From assembly GCA_028708585.1 (NCBI GenBank), contig JAQVYO010000034.1, positions 1 through 13,111 of the forward strand: a DNA stretch of 13,111 nucleotides. The letters are read 5' to 3'. The stretch comes from Oscillospiraceae bacterium (lineage in GTDB: Bacteria; Bacillota; Clostridia; Oscillospirales; Oscillospiraceae). Shown here piece by piece: positions 1-8,192 of the stretch. Under the pieces are notes generated by a model. It did not search any database. It was given only the letters and a program-made list of their open reading frames with translations, and was not told where the DNA came from. Every line of letters begins with the position of its first letter. Position 1 is the first letter of the stretch. The position numbers and the translations under genes are program-made.

Positions 1-137
1 GATCCGTTTTTTCATCCTGGGCCGCCGGAACCGCCCATTTTCTTGGGGGATGGCGCCACACCACTGGAAGGATTTCCTTTTTTCCAGCCACGCTGCCTTC
101 ATAAAGGATTCCAAGCGGACCACCGTTTTATAAAATA
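1..137. other. Left-edge fragment, no assignable gene
   Basis: No frame gives a recognisable protein. On the plus strand one frame is open from the window edge to a TAA at 131-133 (about 43 codons), which would place a plus-strand gene end just before the hairpin at 138-182. On the minus strand a frame is open from an ATG near 106 through the edge, with no convincing ribosome site. The piece is too short to choose between them. A minus-strand gene entering from position 1, or a plus-strand gene ending here, are both possible. Confidence 0.2.
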
Positions 138-182
138 AAGAATCACTGACTGCTGCAGCAACTGCATCAATCAGTGATTCTT
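129..182 (-). terminator. Terminator of tRNA-Cys (and dnaE read-through)
   Basis: A perfect 12-bp inverted repeat (arms 138-149 and 171-182) encloses a 21-nt loop. On the minus strand the second arm is followed by the T-rich run TATTTTAT. It lies 5 nt after the tRNA 3' end, so it fits a rho-independent terminator for the tRNA. Because no other terminator lies between dnaE and the tRNA, it may also end the long hprK-dnaE transcript. On the plus strand the downstream side is also T-rich (TTCTTCT), so it could work weakly in both directions. Confidence 0.75.
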
Positions 183-186
183 CTTC

Positions 187-261
187 TGGAGGCGCCACCC
201 GGATTTGAACCGGGGAGTCAGGGTTTTGCAGACCCTTGCCTTACCACTTGGCCATGGCGCC
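187..261 (-). tRNA. tRNA-Cys (anticodon GCA)
   Basis: Read on the minus strand this folds as a standard tRNA. The 7-bp acceptor stem is GGCGCCA with TGGCGCC. The D-arm is GCCAAGTGGTAAGGC. The anticodon stem is AGGGT/ACCCT around loop CTGCAAA, giving anticodon GCA. A short variable loop and a T-arm with the GGTTCAAATCC core follow. The discriminator base is U, as expected for cysteine tRNAs, and the 3' CCA is encoded in the DNA. It stands alone 74 nt after dnaE, with its own promoter and terminator. Confidence 0.97.
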
Positions 262-282
262 ATGGCGGCAGGAACGTTTTCC

Positions 283-311
283 ATTATACCCGCAAACCCA
301 AACCTTGTCAA
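283..311 (-). promoter_or_regulatory. Consensus sigma-A promoter of tRNA-Cys
   Basis: On the minus strand there is TTGACA (306-311), a 17-bp spacer and TATAAT (283-288), a perfect match to the vegetative consensus. The predicted start is near 276, about 15 nt before the mature tRNA 5' end. It lies wholly in the gap between the dnaE stop and the tRNA, so the tRNA can be made independently of dnaE. Confidence 0.9.
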
Positions 312-335
312 TATGAATTTTTGTGAAAGAAGCTT

Positions 336-3300
336 CTATTTTAAAACCACATTTTCCGTTCCCAAGACTTCCCGCAGTTCTTTCATGAGGGCGCGATGCA
401 GTAGGCAATAGCCCCCTTTTCGCTGCTTTGTATCAGCAAAATACAGCACAACCGGTGCCGGCCCCGGAAACATATACAGCACCCTGCGGATATGTCCCGC
501 AACCGCGGATTTTTCCGAAGGAAGTCGAATGTAAAGTTTATTTCCTTTACATATTATGCTTTCATTTTCCTTATTGTCCTCTTCCAGGCCTTTAAATTTC
601 ATTTGCAAGGCAGTCTGCTTTACAGATATTTCCCATCCTGGTTCAAAATCTTCCTTTTCTCCTTGCATCCCATACGGTTCGACATTTTGGGAATTCCGTC
701 CCTCCATGTTGCCCTCAGGCTGCTTCTCAGCGGATGTTAGCGAGCGGATGTCATCCACCAAAATCTGAGGATCTTTTTCATCTCTCGCGGAAATGCGTCC
801 CGTTACGCAAACAGGCGTATTCTCTTTTAGGCAGTCTCCCCGGCTGGACAGCACCCGGGCAAACACCAAAAGCTCCACAGACCCGGAATCATCTTCCAGC
901 GTAACATATGCCATCAGGGAATCATTTCGGGTCGTCTTGGTTTTAAATGCGGCAATCACACCGGCCAATGTGACGCGCTGCCCGTCGACGAACTTGCCCT
1001 CTCCCTCCCGGGAAAATTCCTCCAATAAACCGCCGATTTTCGTCGCGCCCAGCCTCCGGGCTTCTTCTATGTAGTCCTCCATTGGATGCCCGGAAAGATA
1101 AAGTCCTGTCGTCTCCTTTTCCATAGCCATCCGTTCCTGCTTGGAAAATTCCTCCACATGCGGCATAACAGGGCCGGACGAAACCATCTCCCCTTCCGGT
1201 TCTCCCGGCATAGCTGTTTGAGAGAAACCATCTCCGTCCACCGCCCTGCTCAGGAGATTGCCGAACAAATCCAGCTGTCCTTCCAGGTTGCGTCTCCGGT
1301 CGGCTCCGATCCCATCCATCACTTTTGAAAAACCGGACAGCAAAGTGGCGCGGGTCTCCCCGAGTCTGTCCATTGCTCCACATTTAATCAAACTCTCCAG
1401 CACTCTTCGGTTTAAATCTTCATCGTAGAGCCGGCGGCAGAAGTCAAAAAAAGAGCGAAATGGCCCGCGGAGGCGGCGCTCTTCTACCATCGAGCGGATA
1501 AACCCCCTTCCAACGCCTTTCACGGCCACCAGCCCAAATCTGATATTTTCCCCCTCAACGGTAAAACTGTCTTCCGACCGGTTTACATCCGGCGGCATCA
1601 GGCGAATGCCCCATTCCCGGCATTCTGTGATATAGTCCGCTACCTTGGCGGTGCTGTCCAGCACAGAGGTAAGCAGTGCCGCCATATAAGCCCTCGTATA
1701 GTGGCATTTAAGATACGCGGTCTGGTAGGCCACAATGGCATAGGAAACCGCATGGGCTTTATTGAAAGCATAATTTGCAAAACTGTAAATCTCGTCATAA
1801 ATGGCTTCTGCGTCCGCCTGATCCACACCGTTTTGAACGGCGCCGGGAATGTTTCTGTCTTGATCCCCGAAAATGAAGGTACGGCGTTCCCGCTCAATCT
1901 CTTTTGCTTTTTTCTTGGATATGGCCCTTCTCACCATATCGGCTTGACCCAGGCTGTACCCCGCCAGCTTCCGAAAGATTTCAATGACCTGTTCCTGATA
2001 GACAATACATCCATAGGTTACATCTAAGATATCCTCCAGCATGGGGCTTAAATACCGAATATGATCCGGGTTCTGCTTATTTGCGATAAAACGCGGAATC
2101 ACGTCCATGGGGCCAGGCCGGTACAAAGCGATAATAGCGGTAATATCCTCAATGCTCTGAGGCTTTAACCCGGTACAGACCGCGGTAATCCCGGAACTTT
2201 CCATTTGGAATACGCCGGAAGTCCTTCCGGCAGTGAGCATTTGATAGACGGCGGGGTCATCCAGCGCAATCGTTTCGAGGGAAAAATCAGGATTGGTTTC
2301 CTGAACCAGCCGAACCGCGTCGTCTAAAACCGTAAGGTTTCGCAGCCCCAGAAAATCCATTTTGAGAAGGCCCAGTTCTTCCAGGGTCACCATTGTATAC
2401 TGGGTGACCACCGATTCGTCGTTTTTTGCAAGAGGCACATATTCGTAAACCGGCTTTCGGGTAATCACCACTCCCGCCGCATGAGTAGAGGCATGCCGGG
2501 GCATGCCTTCCAGCGCGCGGGCCGCATCGATTACCTTCCGTATTTCTTCATCTGACTCATACATCTCCCGCAGCGGCTTTGCCCGGCGCAGTGCCTCGTC
2601 CAGGGTAATATGCAAGGCCATGGGTACCTGTTTTGCCACGGCGTCTACCTTCGCATAAGGGATGTTCAATGCCCTCCCCACATCCCGAATGGCGCCTCGG
2701 GCAGCCATCGTCCCAAAGGTAATGATCTGAGCCACATGGTCAGCGCCGTACTTCCGCATCACATAGTCGATGACTTCTCCCCGCCGGTTGACGCAAAAGT
2801 CAATGTCAATATCGGGCATACTCACCCGTTCGGCATTCAAAAAACGCTCAAAAAACAAACCATACCGCATCGGGTCCACATCGGTAATCCCCAGGCAGTA
2901 AGAAACGATGCTGCCGGCTGCGGAGCCGCGCCCGGGGCCTACGGGAATTTTATTGTGCTTGGCATAGGCAATAAAATCGCTCACAATGAGAAAATAATCC
3001 ACAAAGCCCATGCGGGCAATCATTTTCATTTCCATCGCCAGCCGTTCCCGCTCTTCCTTTCGGCCTTCCGGATATCTCTTAGCAAAGCCCTCCCGGCAAA
3101 GCGATTCAAAATAGTCTTGGCTGGACATGCCGTCAGGCGGATCAAATTTGGGCAGGCGATGTTCCCCGAACACGAAGTCCAGGTTGCAAGCATCCGCTAT
3201 TTTCAGCGTATTTTCCACAGCTTCCGGATACTCCGGAAACAAGGCGCTCATTTCTTCCTGAGATTTGAGATAGAACGCATCGCTTCCCATGCGCATCCGG

Positions 3301-3998
3301 TCCGCATCATCCACGGTTTTATTGGTCTGAATGCAAAGCATGATATCTTGCGTTACGGCATCTTCCCTGGTCAGAAAATGGACGTCGTTCGTGACAACCA
3401 GGGGAAGGCCCGTTTCACGATGCAGGCGCAGAATACCTTCATTGACCACTTGCTGCTGAGGAAGACCGTGGTTTTGCAATTCCAAATAATAACTTTCCGG
3501 GCCGAACAAATTCCCCATCTGAAGCGCATATTCTTTGGCCTCTTCATACCGTCCTGCCGCGATCAGCCTCGGGACCTCCCCCGCCAAACATGCAGACAGG
3601 GCAATCAGCCCCTCCGCATGGTCCCGCAGCAAATCCAAGTCGATCCTTGGCTTTGAATAAAATCCTTCCAAAAAGCCGCAGCTGACCAAATACGAAAGAT
3701 TTCTATACCCAATTTCATTTTTACAAAGCAACACCAAATGCCTTGCCTCCCCATCCAAAGCGCGCACCTTGTCCCGCCTTCCGCGTGGCGCCACATAGAC
3801 CTCGCAGCCGATAATGGGCTTCACACCGGCGGCTTTGGCAGCCTTATAAAAATCAATCACTCCATACATCACGCCATGATCGGTGATGGCAACCGCCGGC
3901 TGGCCAAGTTCCTTAGCCCTGCGAACCAAACCTGGAATACGGCACGCGCCGTCCAAAAGGCTGTATTCGCTGTGTACATGAAGATGGACAAAGGACAT
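336..3998 (-). CDS. dnaE: DNA polymerase III alpha subunit (DnaE type)
   Basis: This is a replicative DNA polymerase catalytic subunit of 1220 residues. The N-terminal PHP domain (about 1-280) starts with HLHVHSEYSLLDG. The polymerase core contains GPGRGSAAGS (354-363), PDIDID (395-400) with catalytic aspartates, and KMDFLGLRNL with the third aspartate near 548. A helix-hairpin-helix region (about 820-880) follows, then an OB fold (about 1005-1090) and the C-terminal tail usual in Firmicutes ending ENVVLK. PHP metal ligands appear intact: H6, H8, D40, H41, E66, H87, C137, D205, H207. The family is normally about 1150-1200 residues. The start chosen is the ATG giving MSFVHLHVHS, preceded by AGGAGG 12 nt upstream. 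That site overlaps the whiA TAG stop, with a 16-nt gap between genes, suggesting coupled translation. An in-frame upstream ATG would add 19 non-homologous residues. It is the last protein gene of the hprK-led cluster. Confidence 0.97.
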   Translation of the reverse strand: MSFVHLHVHSEYSLLDGACRIPGLVRRAKELGQPAVAITDHGVMYGVIDFYKAAKAAGVKPIIGCEVYVAPRGRRDKVRALDGEARHLVLLCKNEIGYRNLSYLVSCGFLEGFYSKPRIDLDLLRDHAEGLIALSACLAGEVPRLIAAGRYEEAKEYALQMGNLFGPESYYLELQNHGLPQQQVVNEGILRLHRETGLPLVVTNDVHFLTREDAVTQDIMLCIQTNKTVDDADRMRMGSDAFYLKSQEEMSALFPEYPEAVENTLKIADACNLDFVFGEHRLPKFDPPDGMSSQDYFESLCREGFAKRYPEGRKEERERLAMEMKMIARMGFVDYFLIVSDFIAYAKHNKIPVGPGRGSAAGSIVSYCLGITDVDPMRYGLFFERFLNAERVSMPDIDIDFCVNRRGEVIDYVMRKYGADHVAQIITFGTMAARGAIRDVGRALNIPYAKVDAVAKQVPMALHITLDEALRRAKPLREMYESDEEIRKVIDAARALEGMPRHASTHAAGVVITRKPVYEYVPLAKNDESVVTQYTMVTLEELGLLKMDFLGLRNLTVLDDAVRLVQETNPDFSLETIALDDPAVYQMLTAGRTSGVFQMESSGITAVCTGLKPQSIEDITAIIALYRPGPMDVIPRFIANKQNPDHIRYLSPMLEDILDVTYGCIVYQEQVIEIFRKLAGYSLGQADMVRRAISKKKAKEIERERRTFIFGDQDRNIPGAVQNGVDQADAEAIYDEIYSFANYAFNKAHAVSYAIVAYQTAYLKCHYTRAYMAALLTSVLDSTAKVADYITECREWGIRLMPPDVNRSEDSFTVEGENIRFGLVAVKGVGRGFIRSMVEERRLRGPFRSFFDFCRRLYDEDLNRRVLESLIKCGAMDRLGETRATLLSGFSKVMDGIGADRRRNLEGQLDLFGNLLSRAVDGDGFSQTAMPGEPEGEMVSSGPVMPHVEEFSKQERMAMEKETTGLYLSGHPMEDYIEEARRLGATKIGGLLEEFSREGEGKFVDGQRVTLAGVIAAFKTKTTRNDSLMAYVTLEDDSGSVELLVFARVLSSRGDCLKENTPVCVTGRISARDEKDPQILVDDIRSLTSAEKQPEGNMEGRNSQNVEPYGMQGEKEDFEPGWEISVKQTALQMKFKGLEEDNKENESIICKGNKLYIRLPSEKSAVAGHIRRVLYMFPGPAPVVLYFADTKQRKGGYCLLHRALMKELREVLGTENVVLK

Positions 3999-4014
3999 TT
4001 GCGATTCTTCCCTC

Positions 4015-4938
4015 CTATTTGCTTTGTCTGCCGGTTTCCGTTCTCCGGCCCGCAAGTTCCGTAATTTTTTTCAGACGGTGATAAAGGCAGGACCTGGAAA
4101 CCGGCGGATCAAACCGCTCGGCAAGCTGGGCCAACGTCAGCTCCGGATATTCCAGGCGCAGCGCTGCGGTCGTCTGCAGTTTTTCCGGAAGCGCCCCAAG
4201 CCCGCCTTCCGCTTCCAAGCGCCGGATGGCCTCAATTTGCTCCAGTGCGGCTTCCACTGCTTTGTCCACATTTGCCGCGTCACAGTTCACTCTTCGATTC
4301 ACTCGGTTGCGCAGATCTTTTTCCACCTTTGTGGTCATCACTTGGGTAGCCGCCACCGGCGCTCCGATCAGCGTCAAAAAATCTTCGATTGCTTCACTCT
4401 GCTTGAAATAAATAATCTGATTTGCGCCCCTTGAAGTCTCCTTTGGAGAAAACCCTGCATCCCTTAAAAGTACCAGCATCTCCTTGCTGACTTTGTAGTG
4501 GGAAGTCACAAGCTCCAAATGATACCGTTTTTCCGGATTGGTCACTGATCCACCTGCAAAAAACGCTCCTCGGAAAAAAGCGGCTCTGCAGCATTCCTCT
4601 TCCAAAATACCGAAATTGATATGCAAAGCAACGTTCCGCTCCCCCATGCATCCATAGAGGTCAAACATGCGTGCAATTTTCTCCGGATCGGTAATCACAA
4701 GCTGAAGCTTGCCCCTCTGTTCCGTTCCGGGAAGTGCATCAAATGCAACCCCAAACACGTTCTGAAACAGAATGGGAAGACGGGCGGCAAATGCCCTGCT
4801 TTCCGTGATGATCCGCACCTGATTGGGGGCAAACGCATTGCAGTACAAAAGAACGCCGCAGGCTTCCGCAAGGGCGCAGCATTTTTTTGTTGCGGAAATC
4901 CGGCAGAGTTCCTTCTTTGTGGCAGACGAAAAGGACAT
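4015..4938 (-). CDS. whiA: WhiA, DNA-binding protein with LAGLIDADG-like fold
   Basis: This protein of 307 residues begins MSFSSATKKEL, the characteristic WhiA N-terminus. It carries the degenerate homing-endonuclease-like segment FFRGAFFAGGSVTNPEKRYHLE (about 121-142) and the conserved stretch NRRVNCDAANVDKAV (about 214-228). A C-terminal helix-turn-helix (about 257-292) includes LAERFDPPVSRS. WhiA controls sporulation genes in Streptomyces; in Firmicutes it is a nucleoid-associated protein linked to cell division and chromosome segregation. The start has GAGG 9 nt upstream; the longer in-frame ATG at 4971 would add 11 residues not seen in the family. It follows rapZ by 105 nt and precedes dnaE by 16 nt. 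In many Firmicutes yvcK sits between rapZ and whiA; here it is absent. Confidence 0.95.
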   Translation of the reverse strand: MSFSSATKKELCRISATKKCCALAEACGVLLYCNAFAPNQVRIITESRAFAARLPILFQNVFGVAFDALPGTEQRGKLQLVITDPEKIARMFDLYGCMGERNVALHINFGILEEECCRAAFFRGAFFAGGSVTNPEKRYHLELVTSHYKVSKEMLVLLRDAGFSPKETSRGANQIIYFKQSEAIEDFLTLIGAPVAATQVMTTKVEKDLRNRVNRRVNCDAANVDKAVEAALEQIEAIRRLEAEGGLGALPEKLQTTAALRLEYPELTLAQLAERFDPPVSRSCLYHRLKKITELAGRRTETGRQSK

Positions 4939-5043
4939 CGTTCTAATCCTCGTTTTTATTTCTGATTGCAACCTATCGAAAATTCATGAAATGGCATATC
5001 ACGCCATTCCCCAAAATTGGACGGATAGCATTTTCTCCCTACC
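4939..5043 (-). other. rapZ-whiA spacer with small hairpin
   Basis: This 105-nt gap is the longest in the hprK-dnaE cluster. It contains a 6-bp inverted repeat (4990-4995 with 5003-5008, loop of 7). No T-run follows on the minus strand, so it does not look like a terminator. I found no good promoter. It occupies the place where yvcK is found in the usual gene order. Confidence 0.4.
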
Positions 5044-5901
5044 CTACCGGGTCATGTCTCGGTGATTTTCAGAGGCGTCATACCCCTTCTGTCGAATAAA
5101 TTCCGCCAAAGCGCGCGTAATCGCCACCGAACGATGCCGCCCCCCGGTGCATCCTATAGATATTACCAGCGCCGATTTTCCTTCCTCCACATACAAAGGA
5201 AGTAAAAAGCTGATTAGTTCCGTCAGCCTGCGCATGAATTCCCCGGTCTGCCGGTAACCAAACAAAAAGGACCGCACACTCTCGGAAAGCCCGGTTTCTT
5301 CTCTCAGTTCATCCATGTAGTAGGGATTGGGTAAAAAACGAACATCGAAAACAAGATCAGACTCAATGGGCACGCCATATTTAAAGCCAAATGAAATCAC
5401 GTTGACGGACATGGCCTTCTCCGGCGCTTCCCCCACAAACAGGCGAAGCAGTTCTCCCCGGAGTTTAGCCGTGGATAAAGCGGTGGTATCAATAATATAC
5501 TCCGCCCTGGCCCGCACCGGCGCCAGGATGGCTTGCTCATTTCGCACTGTTTCTTCCAGTGGAATACCTTCTGTCGCCATCGGATGCTTGTGCCTGCTTT
5601 CCTTGTAGCGGTTAATCAGCGTTGGGACAGATGCCTCCACAAACAAAATTTTATAGGGAAAATTCATTTCAGTCAGCGCATTCAAAGCCTTAAACAGCCC
5701 TTCAAAGCTTCGGCCGCCCCGCACATCGGTCACCAGCGCCACCTTTGCATATTTTCCCTGCTCCGCCATGCACAGTGCCGCGAATTTATCAATGAGCTCC
5801 ACCGGCATATTATCCACGCAGTAAAATCCAAAATCCTCCAAAAAAGAGGCGATTTTACTTTTACCCGCTCCGGACAAGCCGGATACAATGATAAATTCCA
5901 T
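5044..5901 (-). CDS. rapZ: RapZ/YvcJ family nucleotide-binding protein
   Basis: This P-loop NTPase has 285 residues, the usual family length. It has a Walker A motif GLSGAGKS (8-15), YCVDNMP (27-33), a DVRGG segment (59-63), the family signature FDVRFLPNPYY (185-195) and the C-terminal GCTGGRHRSV (250-259), where nucleotide or RNA-fragment binding is placed in RapZ. In E. coli RapZ delivers the sRNA GlmZ to RNase E to control GlmS and cell-wall amino sugar supply. In Gram-positive bacteria YvcJ binds and hydrolyses nucleotides and its RNA role is unclear. The start ATG is preceded by AAGGAG at 12 nt. It lies 88 nt after murB, a cell-wall precursor gene, which fits a link to envelope metabolism. 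Confidence 0.96.
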   Translation of the reverse strand: MEFIIVSGLSGAGKSKIASFLEDFGFYCVDNMPVELIDKFAALCMAEQGKYAKVALVTDVRGGRSFEGLFKALNALTEMNFPYKILFVEASVPTLINRYKESRHKHPMATEGIPLEETVRNEQAILAPVRARAEYIIDTTALSTAKLRGELLRLFVGEAPEKAMSVNVISFGFKYGVPIESDLVFDVRFLPNPYYMDELREETGLSESVRSFLFGYRQTGEFMRRLTELISFLLPLYVEEGKSALVISIGCTGGRHRSVAITRALAEFIRQKGYDASENHRDMTR

Positions 5902-5989
5902 AGTATGCCAAAGCTCCTTCTATCACAATTCTAGCGGAACGATTCATTGGCCTATCTTGCCGCCTTCTTAATGGAAATCTCTCCCGGAA

Positions 5990-6931
5990 TCAGCAGAATT
6001 TCATTTTCCCGTCCGCTCCTAGTACTCTCACTTCCAGGTCCAGCCGTACACCGGAGTTGTAAAGAACCCTTTTCCGCACTTGCTCCACTAGCCGCAGGAC
6101 ATCGCCGCAGGTTGCATTTCCTAAATTGACAATAAAGCCTGCGTGTTTGGGGGACACCTGGGCGCCGCCTACTGTAAATCCCTTCAGCCCCGCCTGATCA
6201 ATCAGTGCGGCGGCAAAATGGCCCTGGGGCCGTTTAAACGTGCTTCCCGCGCTGGGTCTATCCAGAGGCTGGCTTTCCCTTCGTCTGCGGGAATAGCTTT
6301 CCATGCGCGCGCGGATGGACTCTGGATCGTCAGGGCGCAAACGCAGCCGAACGCGAAAAATGATTTTCTCTCCATTGGAAAAAATGCTGTTCCGGTAGGA
6401 AAATTCCTGGGCCTGGCCGCAGGCCTTTCGGATCTCGCCCGTTTTTAAATCCAAATATGATGTTTCGGTTACAACATCCCGCATTTCCCCGCCATATGCC
6501 CCTGCATTCATCACAACCGCTCCGCCTATTGTGCCTGGAATCCCCTGGGCAAATTCCATGCCGGAAAGGCCGCGGTTCAAAGCAAAGGACGCTGCTTGAG
6601 ATAAAAGCGCCCCGCTTTGCACCACAAGCTCATGATCTCCCTCCAGCCGAATCTCTTTCAGCCCGTCAAAGGTCTTAACGACAAAGGCGGAAATTCCCTC
6701 GTCCGCCACCAGAAGATTGCTCCCGTTCCCTATCACTAGAGGTTCCACGTCCGTTTCCCGGGCAATGCGGCAAAGCTCCAGCAGTTCCTCTTCCGTTTTA
6801 GGCAAAACCATCAGCAAAGCAGGGCCGCCGATGCGAAAGGAAGTGTGCTGTTCCATCGGTTCGTTCTTTCGCAGTTCCACGTCCGGAAACCGGGCTAAAA
6901 TACGTTCTTCCAGAACCGAAAATAAATTCAT
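5990..6931 (-). CDS. murB: UDP-N-acetylenolpyruvoylglucosamine reductase
   Basis: This is a 313-residue FAD enzyme that reduces UDP-GlcNAc-enolpyruvate to UDP-MurNAc with NADPH, the second committed step of cytoplasmic peptidoglycan synthesis. The FAD-binding part shows TSFRIGGPA (30-38), GNGSNLLV (68-75) and GIPGTIGGAVVMNAGAYGG (130-148). The catalytic part shows YRNSIF (179-184), SAGSTFKRP (227-235) with the likely proton-donor Ser230, and LDLEVRVLG with the likely catalytic Glu300. The length suits the shorter type II MurB of Firmicutes. AAGGAG lies 6 nt before the ATG, an ideal ribosome site. It begins 49 nt after the hprK stop. Confidence 0.97.
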   Translation of the reverse strand: MNLFSVLEERILARFPDVELRKNEPMEQHTSFRIGGPALLMVLPKTEEELLELCRIARETDVEPLVIGNGSNLLVADEGISAFVVKTFDGLKEIRLEGDHELVVQSGALLSQAASFALNRGLSGMEFAQGIPGTIGGAVVMNAGAYGGEMRDVVTETSYLDLKTGEIRKACGQAQEFSYRNSIFSNGEKIIFRVRLRLRPDDPESIRARMESYSRRRRESQPLDRPSAGSTFKRPQGHFAAALIDQAGLKGFTVGGAQVSPKHAGFIVNLGNATCGDVLRLVEQVRKRVLYNSGVRLDLEVRVLGADGKMKFC

Positions 6932-6980
6932 CGAAAACTCCTTCCATTCCGGGGGCCATATCCCGCCATTCTTTCCTCGC

Positions 6981-7955
6981 TTATTGATCCTCTTCCGGGC
7001 AGGGGGATTTTTGCTCTTCTTTTAAGGATTGATCGAAATGCTCATTGATCTGCTTTGCAAATTCCGCCGCAGCATTATACCCCATTTTTTTATGCCGGTT
7101 GTTCATCGCCGCGACTTCCACAATGACAGCAAGGTTTCTCCCCGGCTTTACGGGAACAGTAATGGACGGAACCTTGACGCCCAGAATATTGGTATAAAAT
7201 TCCTCCAGGCCCAAACGGTCGTACGTCACTTCTTCCTGCCACTGTTCTAAATTAATCAGCAGATGGATATCCTGAGAAAGTTTTATGGCGCTCATGCCGA
7301 ACAGACGGCGCACGTCAATTACACCGATGCCCCGCAGCTCGATATAATGCCGGATGAGAGCGGGCGCAGTTCCAACCAGCCGGTTCTCCCCCAGGCGCTT
7401 GATCTCCACCGCGTCATCCGCAATCAGCCGGTGTCCTCGTTTTACCAGTTCAATAGCGGTTTCGCTTTTTCCAACGCCGCTTTCACCCAGAAGCAAAACG
7501 CCCTCGCCATAGACTTCTACCAGAACCCCATGCCGGGTAATGCGGGGTGCCAGCCAGTCCCTTAAGCGGGTAATCATTTCACCCAGCAGGGCGGTGGTTG
7601 TAACGGGAGAACGCAAAATGGTTCTGTCATACTGCTCCGCAAGCTCCATACATTCCGGAAAACATTCCATATTCCGGCTGATGGCCAAAGCGGGAATTTC
7701 CCATGAAAACAGCTGTTCAAAACAGCTCTTTCTTTCTTCGGAAGTTAAACCGGACAGATAACTTTGTTCTACCAGGCCAATAATCTGCATTCTCCGTTCA
7801 TCGAAATGTTCATAAAAACCGGTCAGCTGCAAGCCGCACCGGTTCACATCCTCGGTGGAAATGCAAATCTCATCATAATCGCTGCTGGCACGGAGCACCT
7901 CCAGCTTCATTTCCTCCACCAGCTGGCTGAGTTTTACGCTATAAAAGCCTTCCAT
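6981..7955 (-). CDS. hprK: HPr kinase/phosphorylase
   Basis: This 324-residue bifunctional enzyme phosphorylates and dephosphorylates Ser46 of HPr (and Crh where present), the master signal for carbon catabolite control in Firmicutes. The N-terminal regulatory domain spans about 1-130. The kinase domain has RHGVLVEVYG (141-150), Walker A GESGVGKS (157-164), and the family signature ELRGIGVIDVRRLFG (206-220). The C-terminal segment GRNLAVIVEVAAMNNRHKKMGYNAA (272-296) follows. I start at the ATG giving MEGFYSVKLSQLVEEM because this matches the family start and has GGAG 7 nt upstream. An in-frame ATG at 8030 would begin almost at the predicted transcript start and add 25 unrelated residues. It heads the hprK-murB-rapZ-whiA-dnaE cluster. 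Its substrate HPr is not encoded in the window. Confidence 0.97.
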   Translation of the reverse strand: MEGFYSVKLSQLVEEMKLEVLRASSDYDEICISTEDVNRCGLQLTGFYEHFDERRMQIIGLVEQSYLSGLTSEERKSCFEQLFSWEIPALAISRNMECFPECMELAEQYDRTILRSPVTTTALLGEMITRLRDWLAPRITRHGVLVEVYGEGVLLLGESGVGKSETAIELVKRGHRLIADDAVEIKRLGENRLVGTAPALIRHYIELRGIGVIDVRRLFGMSAIKLSQDIHLLINLEQWQEEVTYDRLGLEEFYTNILGVKVPSITVPVKPGRNLAVIVEVAAMNNRHKKMGYNAAAEFAKQINEHFDQSLKEEQKSPCPEEDQ

Positions 7956-8038
7956 TTTACTTCTCCATGGCGTTTCTTCAACGCAATAAAAAACAGATTT
8001 TATTTGAATCGTTTTTTGGACATCCGTCATATGTTTTT

Positions 8039-8067
8039 ATTATATCTGTATTTGATCCATTTGGCAA
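8039..8067 (-). promoter_or_regulatory. Sigma-A promoter of hprK cluster
   Basis: On the minus strand TTGCCA (8062-8067), a 17-bp spacer and TATAAT (8039-8044) match the consensus at 11 of 12 positions. Transcription should start near 8032, giving a leader of about 75 nt before the hprK ATG. It is the only strong promoter I found between here and dnaE, so it probably drives the whole cluster. It is back-to-back with the rpmB promoter, the two -35 boxes being 44 bp apart. Confidence 0.85.
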
Positions 8068-8091
8068 CAGTTCCCCGCTTGAAAATGAGGG

Positions 8092-8109
8092 GGGTTTTTC
8101 TGAAAACCC
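8092..8109. repeat. Perfect dyad between hprK and rpmB promoters
   Basis: GGGTTTT (8092-8098) and AAAACCC (8103-8109) form a perfect 7-bp inverted repeat around TCTG. It ends 2 bp before the rpmB -35 box and begins 24 bp beyond the hprK -35 box. The position suits an operator acting on either or both promoters. No known regulator motif is recognised, so the function is inference. Confidence 0.4.
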
Positions 8110-8111
8110 AC

Positions 8112-8140
8112 TTGATTTTTACTTTGTAATCTGTTATTAT
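8112..8140 (+). promoter_or_regulatory. Sigma-A promoter of rpmB
   Basis: TTGATT (8112-8117), a 17-bp spacer and TATTAT (8135-8140) give a good vegetative promoter. The predicted start near 8147 leaves a leader of about 45 nt before the rpmB ATG. Confidence 0.8.
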
Positions 8141-8192
8141 ATTTTTCAGCGTGTAAAGCGCCGGATTTGACATAGCGAGGAGGTTTTGACAG

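Noticed and set aside
2610..3656. 348-codon open frame on the plus strand
   Set aside because: Antisense to the conserved core of dnaE, no recognisable domain and no ribosome site.
7956..8030. 25-residue N-terminal extension of hprK
   Set aside because: Its ATG would be about 2 nt from the predicted transcript start and the added residues are not family-like; the internal ATG has a good ribosome site.
8068..8099. Possible plus-strand terminator (CCCC...GGGGGG followed by TTTTT)
   Set aside because: The stem has only four solid pairs and there is no upstream plus-strand gene to end; the GGGTTTT/AAAACCC dyad is the better structure there.
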